From NCBI GenBank assembly GCA_964423875.1, contig CAYRGS010000004.1, positions 14,135 through 78,134 of the forward strand: a stretch of 64,000 nucleotides of DNA. The letters run 5' to 3'. Made by a program: the position numbers and the translations under genes. Positions 18,323 through 27,476 of this stretch are shown here, one piece after another. Every line of letters starts with the position of its first letter. The first letter of the stretch is position 1. This DNA comes from CAYRGS01 sp964423875 (GTDB taxonomy: Bacteria > UBA8248 > JACPRG01 > G963555815). The notes under the pieces were generated by a model. The model was given only the letters and a program-made list of their open reading frames with translations. It did no database searches and had not been told where the DNA came from.

Positions 18323-20801
18323 GCCCCTGAAGCGGTCTTTATCGACCCGAAAAACCCCATCGAGCATGAGCGACCCGATCATTCAGTGGGGCGTCGCGAT
18401 CGGGTTGCTCATTTCTCTGACCTTCCTGCTCATCCCGCGTGGGACGCTCCCCTCCAAGCAACTCGACGCCGGAGACATTGTCCCTCGGGACATCAAGGCG
18501 GCCAATGACATGCTGGTGGAGGATGTCGAATCTACCGCCAAGATCAAGGAAAAGGCCGCCGAGGCCGTCCGCGAGGTCTTTGACCTTGACCCGAAACTGT
18601 CCGAGGCGATCGCCAAGCGGGTCTTGGCGGAATTCGAGAAAGTCCAGAAAGGTTACGAGACACATGCCGCCGAAGCCGCGGCCCGGGGAGGCGCGAAGCG
18701 GAAAGGGCGATCCGGATCGGCCGACGGGAAAGGCTCTCTTCGGCCGCCGGGAAAGTCTTCGGCGCCCGCCGGATCGGACGCCCGGTTCGAGCGGACGCAG
18801 GCCTTCAAGACCCTTGAAGCCGGTTTTTTCGCGGCGCTGAGAATACAGTCGACTCCCCATCTTCTGCGCGTTCTTCGCAAGAGGCGGTACGACCCGGCAT
18901 TGGCCCGGGACGTGGTATTCCTGTTGCGCAAGGCGATGGAGCCGGGCGTGGCCGGCAACAGGAAGCTCCTGGACTCTCAAGCGGGCAAGGGCATCTCCAT
19001 TCAGGTGGTCGGGGAAAAGGGGCTCCGGGAGGAGGTCAAGGACCTTCAGCGTTTTCAGGACCTCCAGTCGGCCGCCAAAGGCCTTCCGGCGCTGGTGGAG
19101 GAATCGCGGGTTGGAAAGAACGCGCGAGAGCGCCGAGCCCTCGCGGTCCTGGCCGCGAGGCTGATCGAGCCCAACCTGACGGTGAACAAGCAAGGGACGG
19201 AAAGCCTCCGGACCAAGGCCCGCGAGGCGGCCAAGCCGGTCTTTTTCAACATCAAGAAGGGAGAAATGATCGCCCGGGAGGGCGAGCGAATCTCTCCCCA
19301 GCAGGTGATCAAGCTCCGGGGCCTGACCGCCCGGCGGGAAAAGCGCGGATTTGCGGGGAACGTCCTGGGAATCGCCATGCTGATCGCCGTCGCCCTGGCC
19401 TTGGCCGCGATCTATCTCCTTCGGTTCAAAGCGAAACTGATGCGGTCTCCACGAAAGGTCGTCCTGATGGCGGTCATTCTGGTGGGGACAATCATCATCA
19501 TCCAGGTTTTCATGCAAGTGGGATTGATGTTCTCCGAGGCGATGGGCTACGGGGACGCCCTCAGTTATTACTACGCCATCCCCTTCGCCACGGGCGCGAT
19601 GCTGGGGGCGATCCTCTTGGACCTGGAGGTCGCCCTGTTGTTCTCCGCCCTCACGGCTTTTCTCGCAGGGCTTGTTCTGCCGCAGACCTTCGGTCTACCC
19701 TTGACCGCGCTGGTCGGGGGGTTGGTGGCGAGCTTCCGCGTCAACCACTACCGGCGGCGCTCGAGCATTCTGATGACGGCGCTCTTCGTCGGCTTGGCCA
19801 ACGCGGCGGTGATTGTTCCCCTCCTTTTGATCGAAGGCAGGTTGTTTTCGGCCGAGGGCGGGTTTGCGGTCCTGATGGGGATAGCGGGCGGGGCCGTCAC
19901 GGGGATCGTTGTGTCGGCCAGCCTGCCGCTCTTGGAATCGATGTTCAACATCGCCTCGGACATCAAGCTCCTCGAACTGGGGGATCTGGACCATCCGCTG
20001 ATGCGCCAGCTTGTGATGAGGGCCCCGGGGACCTACCACCACAGCGTCATGGTTAGCAGTCTGGCGGAAGAAGCGGCGGAGAAGATCGGGGCGAACCCGC
20101 TCCTGGTTCGGGTGGGCGCCTATTACCACGACATTGGAAAGATTCGAAAACGCGAGTATTTCATCGAAAACCAGGCGGGGCCCGAGAATAAACACGACCA
20201 CCTGGCCCCGCGGATGAGCGCGCTGATCTTGATTTCCCACGTCAAGGACGGCATCGAGCTGGGCCGCAAGCATAACCTGCCCGAGCAGCTCATCGACTTT
20301 ATCCCCCAACACCACGGGACGAGCCTGATCAGCTACTTCTACAACAAGGCCAAGGAGCGGGAGGACGCCTCGCAACAGGCGGTCAATGAGTCCGACTTCC
20401 GTTATCCGGGTCCGAAACCCCAGAGCCGGGAGGCCGGAATCCTCTTGATGGCTGATGCGGTGGAGGCCGCGTCGCGATCGTTGCAGGACCCGACGCCGGC
20501 GCGGATTCAGAACATGGTCCGAAGCAACGTGACCCGGATTTTCGCGGAAGCCCAGCTCGATGACTGCGAGTTGACCCTGCGGGGTTTGAATCTCATCTCC
20601 AACGCCTTTGTCCGGATCCTGACGGGAATCTTCCATCACCGCATCGGTTATCCCCAGGCGGAATCGCAGGGCGAGCTCGAGATGGAGGCATTTTTCGATG
20701 CCGATATCGCTGACGAACAGCCAGCGGACGGCGGGGATCGACCGCGCGTGGATCGTGCGACGGGCCCGGAGGTTGCTGAAGCTTCTGGGCTGTCCAGCTG
20801 A
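18303..20801 (+). CDS. 7TM receptor with HD domain (PgpH-like c-di-AMP phosphodiesterase)
   Basis: A membrane protein of about 832 residues. One membrane segment is near residue 25, then a large extracytoplasmic 7TMR-HDED region rich in charge, then about seven helices between residues 355 and 545, then a cytosolic HD domain. The HD motif is visible as TYHHSVMVSSLAEEAAEK and YYHDIGK. Related PgpH/YqfF proteins hydrolyse cyclic di-AMP; whether this lineage uses that messenger is not shown here. ATG 18303 (or GTG 18300) overlaps phoH. The 3' end overlaps ybeY by 104 bp. Confidence 0.88.
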   Translation: MAKANGEPLKRSLSTRKTPSSMSDPIIQWGVAIGLLISLTFLLIPRGTLPSKQLDAGDIVPRDIKAANDMLVEDVESTAKIKEKAAEAVREVFDLDPKLSEAIAKRVLAEFEKVQKGYETHAAEAAARGGAKRKGRSGSADGKGSLRPPGKSSAPAGSDARFERTQAFKTLEAGFFAALRIQSTPHLLRVLRKRRYDPALARDVVFLLRKAMEPGVAGNRKLLDSQAGKGISIQVVGEKGLREEVKDLQRFQDLQSAAKGLPALVEESRVGKNARERRALAVLAARLIEPNLTVNKQGTESLRTKAREAAKPVFFNIKKGEMIAREGERISPQQVIKLRGLTARREKRGFAGNVLGIAMLIAVALALAAIYLLRFKAKLMRSPRKVVLMAVILVGTIIIIQVFMQVGLMFSEAMGYGDALSYYYAIPFATGAMLGAILLDLEVALLFSALTAFLAGLVLPQTFGLPLTALVGGLVASFRVNHYRRRSSILMTALFVGLANAAVIVPLLLIEGRLFSAEGGFAVLMGIAGGAVTGIVVSASLPLLESMFNIASDIKLLELGDLDHPLMRQLVMRAPGTYHHSVMVSSLAEEAAEKIGANPLLVRVGAYYHDIGKIRKREYFIENQAGPENKHDHLAPRMSALILISHVKDGIELGRKHNLPEQLIDFIPQHHGTSLISYFYNKAKEREDASQQAVNESDFRYPGPKPQSREAGILLMADAVEAASRSLQDPTPARIQNMVRSNVTRIFAEAQLDDCELTLRGLNLISNAFVRILTGIFHHRIGYPQAESQGELEMEAFFDADIADEQPADGGDRPRVDRATGPEVAEASGLSS

Positions 20802-21213
20802 GGAGCTCAGCGTCCTTCTGGTCGATGACGGCGAGATGTCCCGCCTCAACCGGCGCCACCGGGGTGACGGCCGCCCACCCGCTGTGTGGGCGTTGCCCGT
20901 GCGGGGGGGCGACTCCTCCGGCCTCTCGGGGGGGTTGCTCGGGGACGTCGTGTTCTCGGTGGAGACCGCGAGGCGCCGGGTTCGGTCTGATCCCTCGCCC
21001 GGGGGGGAAGGGGGGTCTCCGCCGGCGGTCCGCGAAGGGGACCCTTTGGGAAAGGAAGTTCTCCAGTTGCTCATTCACGGAACGCTTCACTTGGTAGGCC
21101 AAGATCATCAGACGCCGGGACAGACGCGGAGGATGAGGGCCGAGGAGCGGCGCTTGATCGGGCCCCTCTGGCCCGAAGACCCCCGCCCCGCGCGCGGGAA
21201 GGAAACGGCTTGA
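20698..21213 (+). CDS. ybeY: Endoribonuclease YbeY
   Basis: A zinc-dependent single-strand endoribonuclease involved in 16S rRNA 3' maturation and ribosome quality control. The H3xH5xH metal motif is HGTLHLVGQDH, and the family block LLGDVVFSVETARRR precedes it. The normally conserved VLSFP stretch reads VWALPV, and a Gly/Pro-rich insertion lies between the two conserved blocks. The start at 20698 restores the usual N-terminal strand and implies a 104-bp overlap with the preceding gene. It overlaps the HIT gene by 4 bp (TTGA). Confidence 0.88.
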   Translation: MPISLTNSQRTAGIDRAWIVRRARRLLKLLGCPAEELSVLLVDDGEMSRLNRRHRGDGRPPAVWALPVRGGDSSGLSGGLLGDVVFSVETARRRVRSDPSPGGEGGSPPAVREGDPLGKEVLQLLIHGTLHLVGQDHQTPGQTRRMRAEERRLIGPLWPEDPRPARGKETA

Positions 21214-21704
21214 AAAACCTGTGGGCGCCCTGGCGGATGGCATATGTCAAGGAACATGATTCCGAGGACGGGTGTTTTTTGTGCCGCAATTTGGCCGATG
21301 GGTCCCAGGACGCGGAAAACTACGTTCTCATCCGGTCGGCGCTCGCCTTCGTCATCATGAACGTTTTCCCGTACAGCAACGGCCACATGATGGTTTCCCC
21401 CCGCCGACACACAGGTGACTTCACGGGCCTGACCGAAGCGGAATCGGCGGAGCTCAGCCGCCTCACCCAGGAGTGCATCCGGGTCCTGGAGGAGACGCTG
21501 AAACCGCATGGTTACAACATTGGGTTGAACCTGGGGGAGGCAGCGGGCGCGGGCGTCGCCGACCACCTGCACATCCATGTCGTCCCGCGCTGGACGAACG
21601 ACACGAACTTCATGCCGGTCCTCGCCGACGTGAAGCTGATTCCTGAGCATTTGACCAACACGTATCGGATGTTGAGAGAGTCCTTCGAGAGGGGCGCGGA
21701 GTAG
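21210..21704 (+). CDS. HIT family hydrolase (Ap4A phosphorylase/Fhit-like)
   Basis: A small nucleotide-binding hydrolase or transferase of 164 residues. The histidine triad is HLHIHVV, and GCFLC near the N-terminus matches the branch that binds zinc and acts on diadenosine polyphosphates. It begins MKNLWAPWRMAYV, characteristic of this subfamily. The TTG start overlaps the ybeY stop by 4 bp, so translation is probably coupled. Confidence 0.9.
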   Translation: MKNLWAPWRMAYVKEHDSEDGCFLCRNLADGSQDAENYVLIRSALAFVIMNVFPYSNGHMMVSPRRHTGDFTGLTEAESAELSRLTQECIRVLEETLKPHGYNIGLNLGEAAGAGVADHLHIHVVPRWTNDTNFMPVLADVKLIPEHLTNTYRMLRESFERGAE

Positions 21705-21706
21705 GC

Positions 21707-22066
21707 ATGGGTGCCTTGCGTTTCATCATCGCCTTGGCGTTCGTGGTTTTGCTGGTTACGTTCGGCATCAATAACATGGACCCGGTTCCCGTGCGGTTCT
21801 ACGGCGTCCCGAGCCGGAGTTATCCGTTCTTTTTCCTCCTCCTGGGCGCTTTCTCGTTGGGTGCCTTGGCGATCTGGCTGTTCAGCGTCTCGGAGAAGTT
21901 TCGCCTTCAGTGGCGGTTGCGCCGGGAACAATCCCAGCTTCGCTCGCTACAAGGCCGCGTGCGGGAGATGGAGGAGAGGAGCCTCGTCCCCGTGCCGGTG
22001 GAAGATGAAGATGTCCAAAAGCCTCGGGAAAACCTCCCGGCTGAAGTCCCCCCGGCCGTCCCCTGA
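21707..22066 (+). CDS. LapA-domain (DUF1049) membrane protein
   Basis: A small inner-membrane protein of 119 residues. It has two hydrophobic segments (residues about 4-20 and 43-62) joined by the LapA signature NNMDPVPVRFYG, then a cytosolic coiled-coil-like tail with FRLQWRLRREQSQLRSLQGR. In E. coli LapA is encoded with LapB, which controls LpxC turnover. Here no lapB is adjacent, but an lpxC fusion lies about 5 kb downstream. The 3' end overlaps the likely start of mutS. Confidence 0.8.
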   Translation: MGALRFIIALAFVVLLVTFGINNMDPVPVRFYGVPSRSYPFFFLLLGAFSLGALAIWLFSVSEKFRLQWRLRREQSQLRSLQGRVREMEERSLVPVPVEDEDVQKPRENLPAEVPPAVP

Positions 22067-24785
22067 TCCTGTTTTGGCCGATTCTTTCTCCCCTCCCGCG
22101 GGCGGAAAGACCGCTCCGCCGGTCAGTCCGCCTTCCCGGACGCGCCGCGAAGGCCCCGCCCTGACGCCGATGATGCGCCAGTATCGCTCCCTCAAAGGTA
22201 AGCATCCGGACGCCGTTTTGTTCTTCCGGATGGGGGACTTCTTCGAAATGTTCTACGAAGACGCGGAGCGGGCCGCGCCCGTCCTGGATCTCGCCCTGAC
22301 GTCCCGGCACGACGACGCCCAGGGAAAGGTGCCGATGTGTGGATTTCCCCACCACGCCGTCGAGGGGTACGTAGCCCGGCTGGTCAAGGCGGGATTTCGC
22401 GTGGCTGTCTGCGAGCAGGTGGAAGACCCGAAAAAGGCCAAAGGCCTCGTCCGGCGTGAAGTGGTCCAGGTGGTTTCTCCCGGGACCGCGACGCAGCCGC
22501 AGGTCCTCGAGTCCAAGAGCGGAAACTTCCTTGCCGCACTGTCCCGCGGCGACCGGGCCATCGGCCTCGCCTTTGCGGATCTGTCCACGGGGGAGTTCCG
22601 GGCGCTTCAGCTGGAAGGCGAAGAGCGGCATGCCGCCCTGTCCGATGAATGGGCCGACCTGGACCCCAAGGAGGTTTTGTTGCCGGAAGGGGAGGCGGGC
22701 GGTCCCGATTCCCCCCCGCTGTTTTCGGAATTACAGGAGGCCGGGAGCGCTTTGATCAGCGTGCGGCCTTCGTGGACCTTCGATCCGGAGGAAGGAGAGC
22801 GGGCCTTGCGGTCAGGATTCGGCCTCGGCTCCCTCGAGGGGCTGGGACTGAGCGACATGCCCCTGGGCATCGGCGCGGCCGGGGCGCTCTATCACTACCT
22901 GCGCGAGACCCAGGGCGACCGGCTCGGACACTTGCGGCCGCCGCGGGCCGAATTCCGCCGGGAAAGAATGCTCCTGGACGCCGCCACGCAGCGCAATCTG
23001 GAGATCCTGCGTTCCGGCCCCGAGGGGGAGCGGACCGGGACGCTCCTTCAGGTCATGGACCGGACGATGACTCCGATGGGCGGCCGAAAGCTCAGGGACT
23101 GGCTCCTGCATCCGCTCATTCGAATCGAGGAGGTCCAAGCCCGCCTGGAAACCGTTCGGGCGTTCAAGGAGAGCGGCGGCGCTCTCGAAGCGCTGCGCGG
23201 AGCCCTTGAGCGGATCGGAGACCTAGAAAGACTCCTGGCGCGGCTTCACCTGGGGGCGGGCAACGCGCGCGACCTTCTCCACTTGGGGCGGTCACTCGAC
23301 GCGCTGCCGATCGCCCGGGAGGCCCTAGCGGACCTCGCGGCGGAAATCATCCGGAATCACCTAGGGGATTGGGATAACCTCTCCGACGTGGGCGCGGGAA
23401 TCGACGCCGCCATCGCCGAGGAGCCGCCTCAGTCCCTGCGGGAGGGGGGCCTTATCCGGCAGGGATTTCATCCCGATCTCGACCGCCTGACGGAGTTGAG
23501 CAAGGGGGCGAAGTCCTGGCTTCGGTCTTATGAAAAACAAGAACGAGAACGGACGGGGATCAAGAACCTTAAGATTGTCTACAACAAGGTCTTCGGCTAT
23601 TGCATCGAAGTGAGCAAACGCTCGGAGGCAGATGTCCCCGCCGATTACACCCGGCGGCAGACGCTGACGCATGCCGAGCGTTATGTCACGCCCGCGCTGA
23701 AGAAGACCGAGGAAGAAGTCCTCGAGGCCGAGGCCCGCTCCCGGGAGTTGGAGTACGAGGTCTTCCAGGAGGTCCGCGGGGCGGTTCTGGCCGAAACGGA
23801 GAGGATTCAAAAGGCGGCGGAGCGGATCGCGGAGCTCGACGTCCTCTCCGGCTTCGCGGAAACGGCCATCCGGAACGACTATGTCGAGCCGGAGGTGGAC
23901 ACGTCCGGGGCCGTTGTCATTCGGGAGGGGCGGCATCCGGTTCTCGAACGCTCGCCCGCGGCGGTCGAGGAGCGGTTCGTCCCGAACGATACCGACCTGA
24001 GCGCATCCGAGCGGCAGGTTCTGGTGGTGACCGGGCCCAACATGGCGGGCAAATCCACTTACATCCGCCAAGTGGCGCTGATCGTCCTTCTGGCCCAGGC
24101 GGGAAGCTTCGTTTCGGCCGCCTCCGCCCGCGTCGGCCTCGTCGACCGGATCTTTACGCGGGTCGGGGCGCACGACCGGCTGCAACGGGGGCAGAGCACA
24201 TTCATGGTGGAGATGGTGGAAACGGCCTACATCCTGCACCACGCCGGCCCCCGGAGTCTGGTCATCCTGGACGAAATCGGGCGCGGCACCTCGACCTTTG
24301 ACGGGATCAGCATTGCCTGGGCGGTGGCCGAGTACCTTCACGGCACGGGGGACAGCGGGCCGCGGACGCTGTTCGCCACCCATTATCACGAGCTGGCCGA
24401 GCTGACCAACCGGCTGCCCCGGGTGAAGAACCTGGCCATGCTGTCGCGGGAATACGAGGGGAGCGTGGTTTTTCTCCGTCAAGTGGTCGAGGGGGCTTCG
24501 GACCGAAGTTTCGGCATTCACGTGGCGCGCCTGGCGGGGTTTCCCGCGGAGACCTTGGAGCGGGCGACCCAAATCCTTGCAACCTTCGAGGGCCGGGAAA
24601 AAGAGAACGCGCCGAGGACGCCGCCGCCTACGGACGCCCCTCAACTGGGTCTTTTTCGGCCGGCGGATTCCGACTGTTTGCAAGCGCTGAAAGGGGCGGA
24701 CCCAAATCAGATGACGCCCATCGAGGCGTTGAATTTTCTGCACCGGTTGAAGCGGAACGTCATGGGGGATGACGGCCCCGCGTAA
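22011..24785 (+). CDS. mutS: DNA mismatch repair protein MutS
   Basis: Recognises mismatches and recruits MutL. The mismatch-binding N-terminal domain has LTPMMRQYRSLKGKHPDAVL and FFRMGDFFEMFYEDA, including the Phe-x-Glu wedge region. The ATPase has Walker A GPNMAGKST near residue 675 and DEIGRGTSTFDG. The C-terminus ends with a beta-clamp/dimerisation-like region. Starts at ATG 22005 or 22011 give a long Ser/Pro-rich leader and overlap the LapA gene by about 60 bp; TTG 22074 would avoid the overlap but lacks a ribosome binding site. The family is normally 850-880 residues; this start gives 924. Confidence 0.92.
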   Translation: MSKSLGKTSRLKSPRPSPDPVLADSFSPPAGGKTAPPVSPPSRTRREGPALTPMMRQYRSLKGKHPDAVLFFRMGDFFEMFYEDAERAAPVLDLALTSRHDDAQGKVPMCGFPHHAVEGYVARLVKAGFRVAVCEQVEDPKKAKGLVRREVVQVVSPGTATQPQVLESKSGNFLAALSRGDRAIGLAFADLSTGEFRALQLEGEERHAALSDEWADLDPKEVLLPEGEAGGPDSPPLFSELQEAGSALISVRPSWTFDPEEGERALRSGFGLGSLEGLGLSDMPLGIGAAGALYHYLRETQGDRLGHLRPPRAEFRRERMLLDAATQRNLEILRSGPEGERTGTLLQVMDRTMTPMGGRKLRDWLLHPLIRIEEVQARLETVRAFKESGGALEALRGALERIGDLERLLARLHLGAGNARDLLHLGRSLDALPIAREALADLAAEIIRNHLGDWDNLSDVGAGIDAAIAEEPPQSLREGGLIRQGFHPDLDRLTELSKGAKSWLRSYEKQERERTGIKNLKIVYNKVFGYCIEVSKRSEADVPADYTRRQTLTHAERYVTPALKKTEEEVLEAEARSRELEYEVFQEVRGAVLAETERIQKAAERIAELDVLSGFAETAIRNDYVEPEVDTSGAVVIREGRHPVLERSPAAVEERFVPNDTDLSASERQVLVVTGPNMAGKSTYIRQVALIVLLAQAGSFVSAASARVGLVDRIFTRVGAHDRLQRGQSTFMVEMVETAYILHHAGPRSLVILDEIGRGTSTFDGISIAWAVAEYLHGTGDSGPRTLFATHYHELAELTNRLPRVKNLAMLSREYEGSVVFLRQVVEGASDRSFGIHVARLAGFPAETLERATQILATFEGREKENAPRTPPPTDAPQLGLFRPADSDCLQALKGADPNQMTPIEALNFLHRLKRNVMGDDGPA

Positions 24786-24870
24786 TTTAGCCTTGCCCGC
24801 GGGGTCTGAATCCCCTAACATACCGTAAATCAAGGGGTAATGTCGGATTGGATCCGGGAAGGCCCCGGGC

Positions 24871-27162
24871 GTGTCCGTGAAAAGGGTTTTGGGGAAAGGG
24901 CCGGCTTTTCGGGGACGGCCGGGACGCTTCATGCAGACGAAATCGACCGGAAAGAACGAACGTGCGAAGGTGAGAGTCTGGCGGATCATTCTGGGGATGG
25001 TCTGCATCATCATCCTGCTCGCCATCACCGGGATCTATTTCGAGTTCAATCCCACCCACCTGGTCGCCAACAACGTCATCGTTTACGCCCTGGTCAACGT
25101 CAACATCATTTTGTTGCTGGCGGTGATCCTCCTGGTGCTGCGAAATCTCCTGAAGCTTTACGTCGAGCGGCGTCAGGGGACCATCGGCGCCAAGTTTCGA
25201 AGCAAGTTGGTTACGGCCTTCGTGGGATTAGCGCTCGCGCCCTCCATTCTGCTCTTTGTCGTCGCCAACGGATTGATCAATCGGAGCATCGAGAGCTGGT
25301 TCAGCGCCCAGGTGGAAAGAACGCTGAGGGATTCCCAGGACGTGGTGCGGCGGATCACGGAGGAGACGGAAAGTCGGTTGTCCACTTTGGCGACGACCCT
25401 GGCCCGGAAGATTAATATCGCCGACCTGGCCCGCCCCGCCTCGCGGACGGAATTGCAAACGGCCTTGGGGGTGATGCGGCGCGAGCATCAGCTCGACGGG
25501 CTGCAAGTCTTTTCCGCGGACCAAAAATCCTTTCTCAACGCCCGGAACAAGGACGCGCCGGCCGAACTGCTTCTGATGGGACGCGCGCCTGAGAGGATCG
25601 ACAAGGTTCTGAGCGGAAAGAACGTGATCGAAAGGGAGCGCCTCGGATCGGGAAGGGTCGTGCGTGCGGTCACGGCGCTGGAGGCCGGATCGGGGAAGAA
25701 ACGGACGCTGGGCCTGTTGGTTCTGTCGCGTTTCATCCCTTTGGACCTGACGAAAAAGATGGAAAAGGTTGTGGGAACGTACCGCGAGTACAAGCACCTC
25801 GAGATGTTCGAGGACCCGCTCAAGTTGAGCTACCTCATCACGTTTTTGCTGATTACGCTGTTGATCATCTTCTCGGCCATCTGGTTCGGGTTCTATCTGG
25901 CCCGTGGGATCACCGAGCCCATCAAGGCCCTGGTCGAAGGCACCCGATCGGTGGCCGAAGGCAATCTCGATACGCATGTGAAGCGGGGCGGCGACGACGA
26001 GATCGGCTATCTGGTGGACGCGTTCAACGCCATGACCTCCGATCTCAAGCGGGGAAAGGAATGGCTTGAGCGAAGCAACGACGAATTGGAAACCCGGCGG
26101 GTGTACATGGAACGCGTCCTTGAGCGGATCGGGGCCGGGGTGGTGTCTCTTGACCGACGCGGACGCGTGACCACCATCAACCGGTCGGCGGAACGGGTGC
26201 TGGGCGTCAAGGGGGTGAACGCGCTGGGCTCTCACTACCGGCAGGTGTTCATGCCGCCGCTTATCGAGCCCGCCCGGGAGCTCTTCCGTGAGATTGTCCG
26301 GGCCGGTCTCGATCGCCTGGACGCCCAGCGGTCCGTCACGGTCAGCGGCCGGCTCCTGACTCTGCTGATCAGCGTCAGCGTTTTGACCGACCGCGACGGA
26401 AAAGAGCTGGGCATGGTTTTGGTGTTCGAAGACCTGACGGAGCTGCTCAAGGCGCAGAAGCTCGCCGCGTGGCGGGAAGTCGCACAGGGGATTGCTCATG
26501 AGATCAAGAACCCCCTGACGCCCATCCAGCTCTCGACGCAGCGGTTGAGAAAAAAGTATCAGGAATCCTCCCCGGACTTCGACGGGATTTTTCAGGAGTG
26601 CACGACGGTCATCATCAATCAGGTGAAGGGGCTCATGGAGTTGGTCAATGAATTTTCCCGGTTCGCCCGCATGCCCGAGCCGCAGCCCTGCTTCTGCAAC
26701 CTGAACACCTTGATCTGGGAGACCGTGGCGTTGTACAAGGGACACCCGAAGGGGCTCAGGATCGAGACCGACTTCGATGAGCGGCTGGGGCAGGTCCATG
26801 TCGATGAAGAGCAGATGAAGCGCGTGTTCATCAATCTGATCGACAACGCGATCGACGCGACGCAGCGCGGGGGGGGGGGGCATCTCGTCATCCGGACCTC
26901 CCGAGATGATTTTCAGGGAACGTTGAAGATCGAATTCAGTGACGACGGGTCGGGAATCTCGGCGGCGGACCGCAGCCAGCTGTTCCTGCCCTATTTCACG
27001 ACGAAGCGGCGCGGAACCGGCCTCGGTCTGGCCATTGTCCATCGGATCATCGCCGATCACGACGGTGCCATCGAGGTCCGGGAGCGGTCGCCGCACGGGG
27101 CGACGTTCGAGATCCGCCTCCCCTTGAATGGCGAGACCGAGTGGTCCCGGTTGGCGGTCTAG
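24871..27162 (+). CDS. ntrY: NtrY-type membrane sensor histidine kinase
   Basis: A sensor kinase of up to 763 residues. Three N-terminal membrane helices (about 36-57, 68-90, 113-136) and a fourth (about 320-348) flank a periplasmic sensor region, the NtrY topology. HAMP (TEPIKALVEGTRSVAEG), a PAS domain and a HisKA domain follow, with the phospho-acceptor His near residue 543 in IAHEIKNPLTP. The ATPase has the N box NLIDNAIDAT and GTGLGLAI. A run of 12 G (26869-26880) sits just after the N box. ATG 24931 is an alternative start. The only response regulator nearby is the LpxC fusion 314 bp downstream, its likely partner. Confidence 0.9.
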   Translation: MSVKRVLGKGPAFRGRPGRFMQTKSTGKNERAKVRVWRIILGMVCIIILLAITGIYFEFNPTHLVANNVIVYALVNVNIILLLAVILLVLRNLLKLYVERRQGTIGAKFRSKLVTAFVGLALAPSILLFVVANGLINRSIESWFSAQVERTLRDSQDVVRRITEETESRLSTLATTLARKINIADLARPASRTELQTALGVMRREHQLDGLQVFSADQKSFLNARNKDAPAELLLMGRAPERIDKVLSGKNVIERERLGSGRVVRAVTALEAGSGKKRTLGLLVLSRFIPLDLTKKMEKVVGTYREYKHLEMFEDPLKLSYLITFLLITLLIIFSAIWFGFYLARGITEPIKALVEGTRSVAEGNLDTHVKRGGDDEIGYLVDAFNAMTSDLKRGKEWLERSNDELETRRVYMERVLERIGAGVVSLDRRGRVTTINRSAERVLGVKGVNALGSHYRQVFMPPLIEPARELFREIVRAGLDRLDAQRSVTVSGRLLTLLISVSVLTDRDGKELGMVLVFEDLTELLKAQKLAAWREVAQGIAHEIKNPLTPIQLSTQRLRKKYQESSPDFDGIFQECTTVIINQVKGLMELVNEFSRFARMPEPQPCFCNLNTLIWETVALYKGHPKGLRIETDFDERLGQVHVDEEQMKRVFINLIDNAIDATQRGGGGHLVIRTSRDDFQGTLKIEFSDDGSGISAADRSQLFLPYFTTKRRGTGLGLAIVHRIIADHDGAIEVRERSPHGATFEIRLPLNGETEWSRLAV

Positions 27163-27476
27163 CCTCAGCGCTGAAACACCATGGGAGGCTTGGCGCTTGC
27201 AGTCCTTGCGGCGAGGGCCGAAGGTCTGTTGACCCTGCGTCCGCCCGCTTCTTCCGATGACTGATAACATTTTGATTTATAAAGACTTATGTCAATATCG
27301 CCTCACGGTTTCGATGGAAGCCCGCCCGTGCCTGCCCTGGCCGAGGCCCAACCGGCCGGAGCGAAGGGGATTTTCCCGCACGGGGAGGGTCTCGGATAAT
27401 CGCAGATTTCTCCCTACGGAACGCGTCGCCGGGTTTCTCAATATCCGCTTCAAGGCTTGATTGAGGGAAGAACGCA
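27163..27476 (+). promoter_or_regulatory. Spacer between sensor kinase and LpxC fusion
   Basis: A 314-bp region without a gene. An AT-rich patch at about 27256-27300 could hold a promoter, but I cannot pick a convincing -35/-10 pair. CTCAAT (27437-27442) can pair with ATTGAG (27460-27465), which overlaps the GAGGGAAG ribosome binding site of the next gene. The hairpin is short and its role is speculative. Confidence 0.3.

Noticed and set aside
23361..25028. Long antisense open frames, for example opposite mutS, the sensor kinase and the 7TM-HD gene
   Set aside because: They are Arg/Pro/Gly-rich mirror translations of well-supported genes, expected at high GC, with no recognisable domains or ribosome binding sites.
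27163..27476. Sigma54 promoter ahead of the LpxC fusion
   Set aside because: A TGGC...TTGC-like stretch near 27190 has the wrong spacing between the GG and GC elements.
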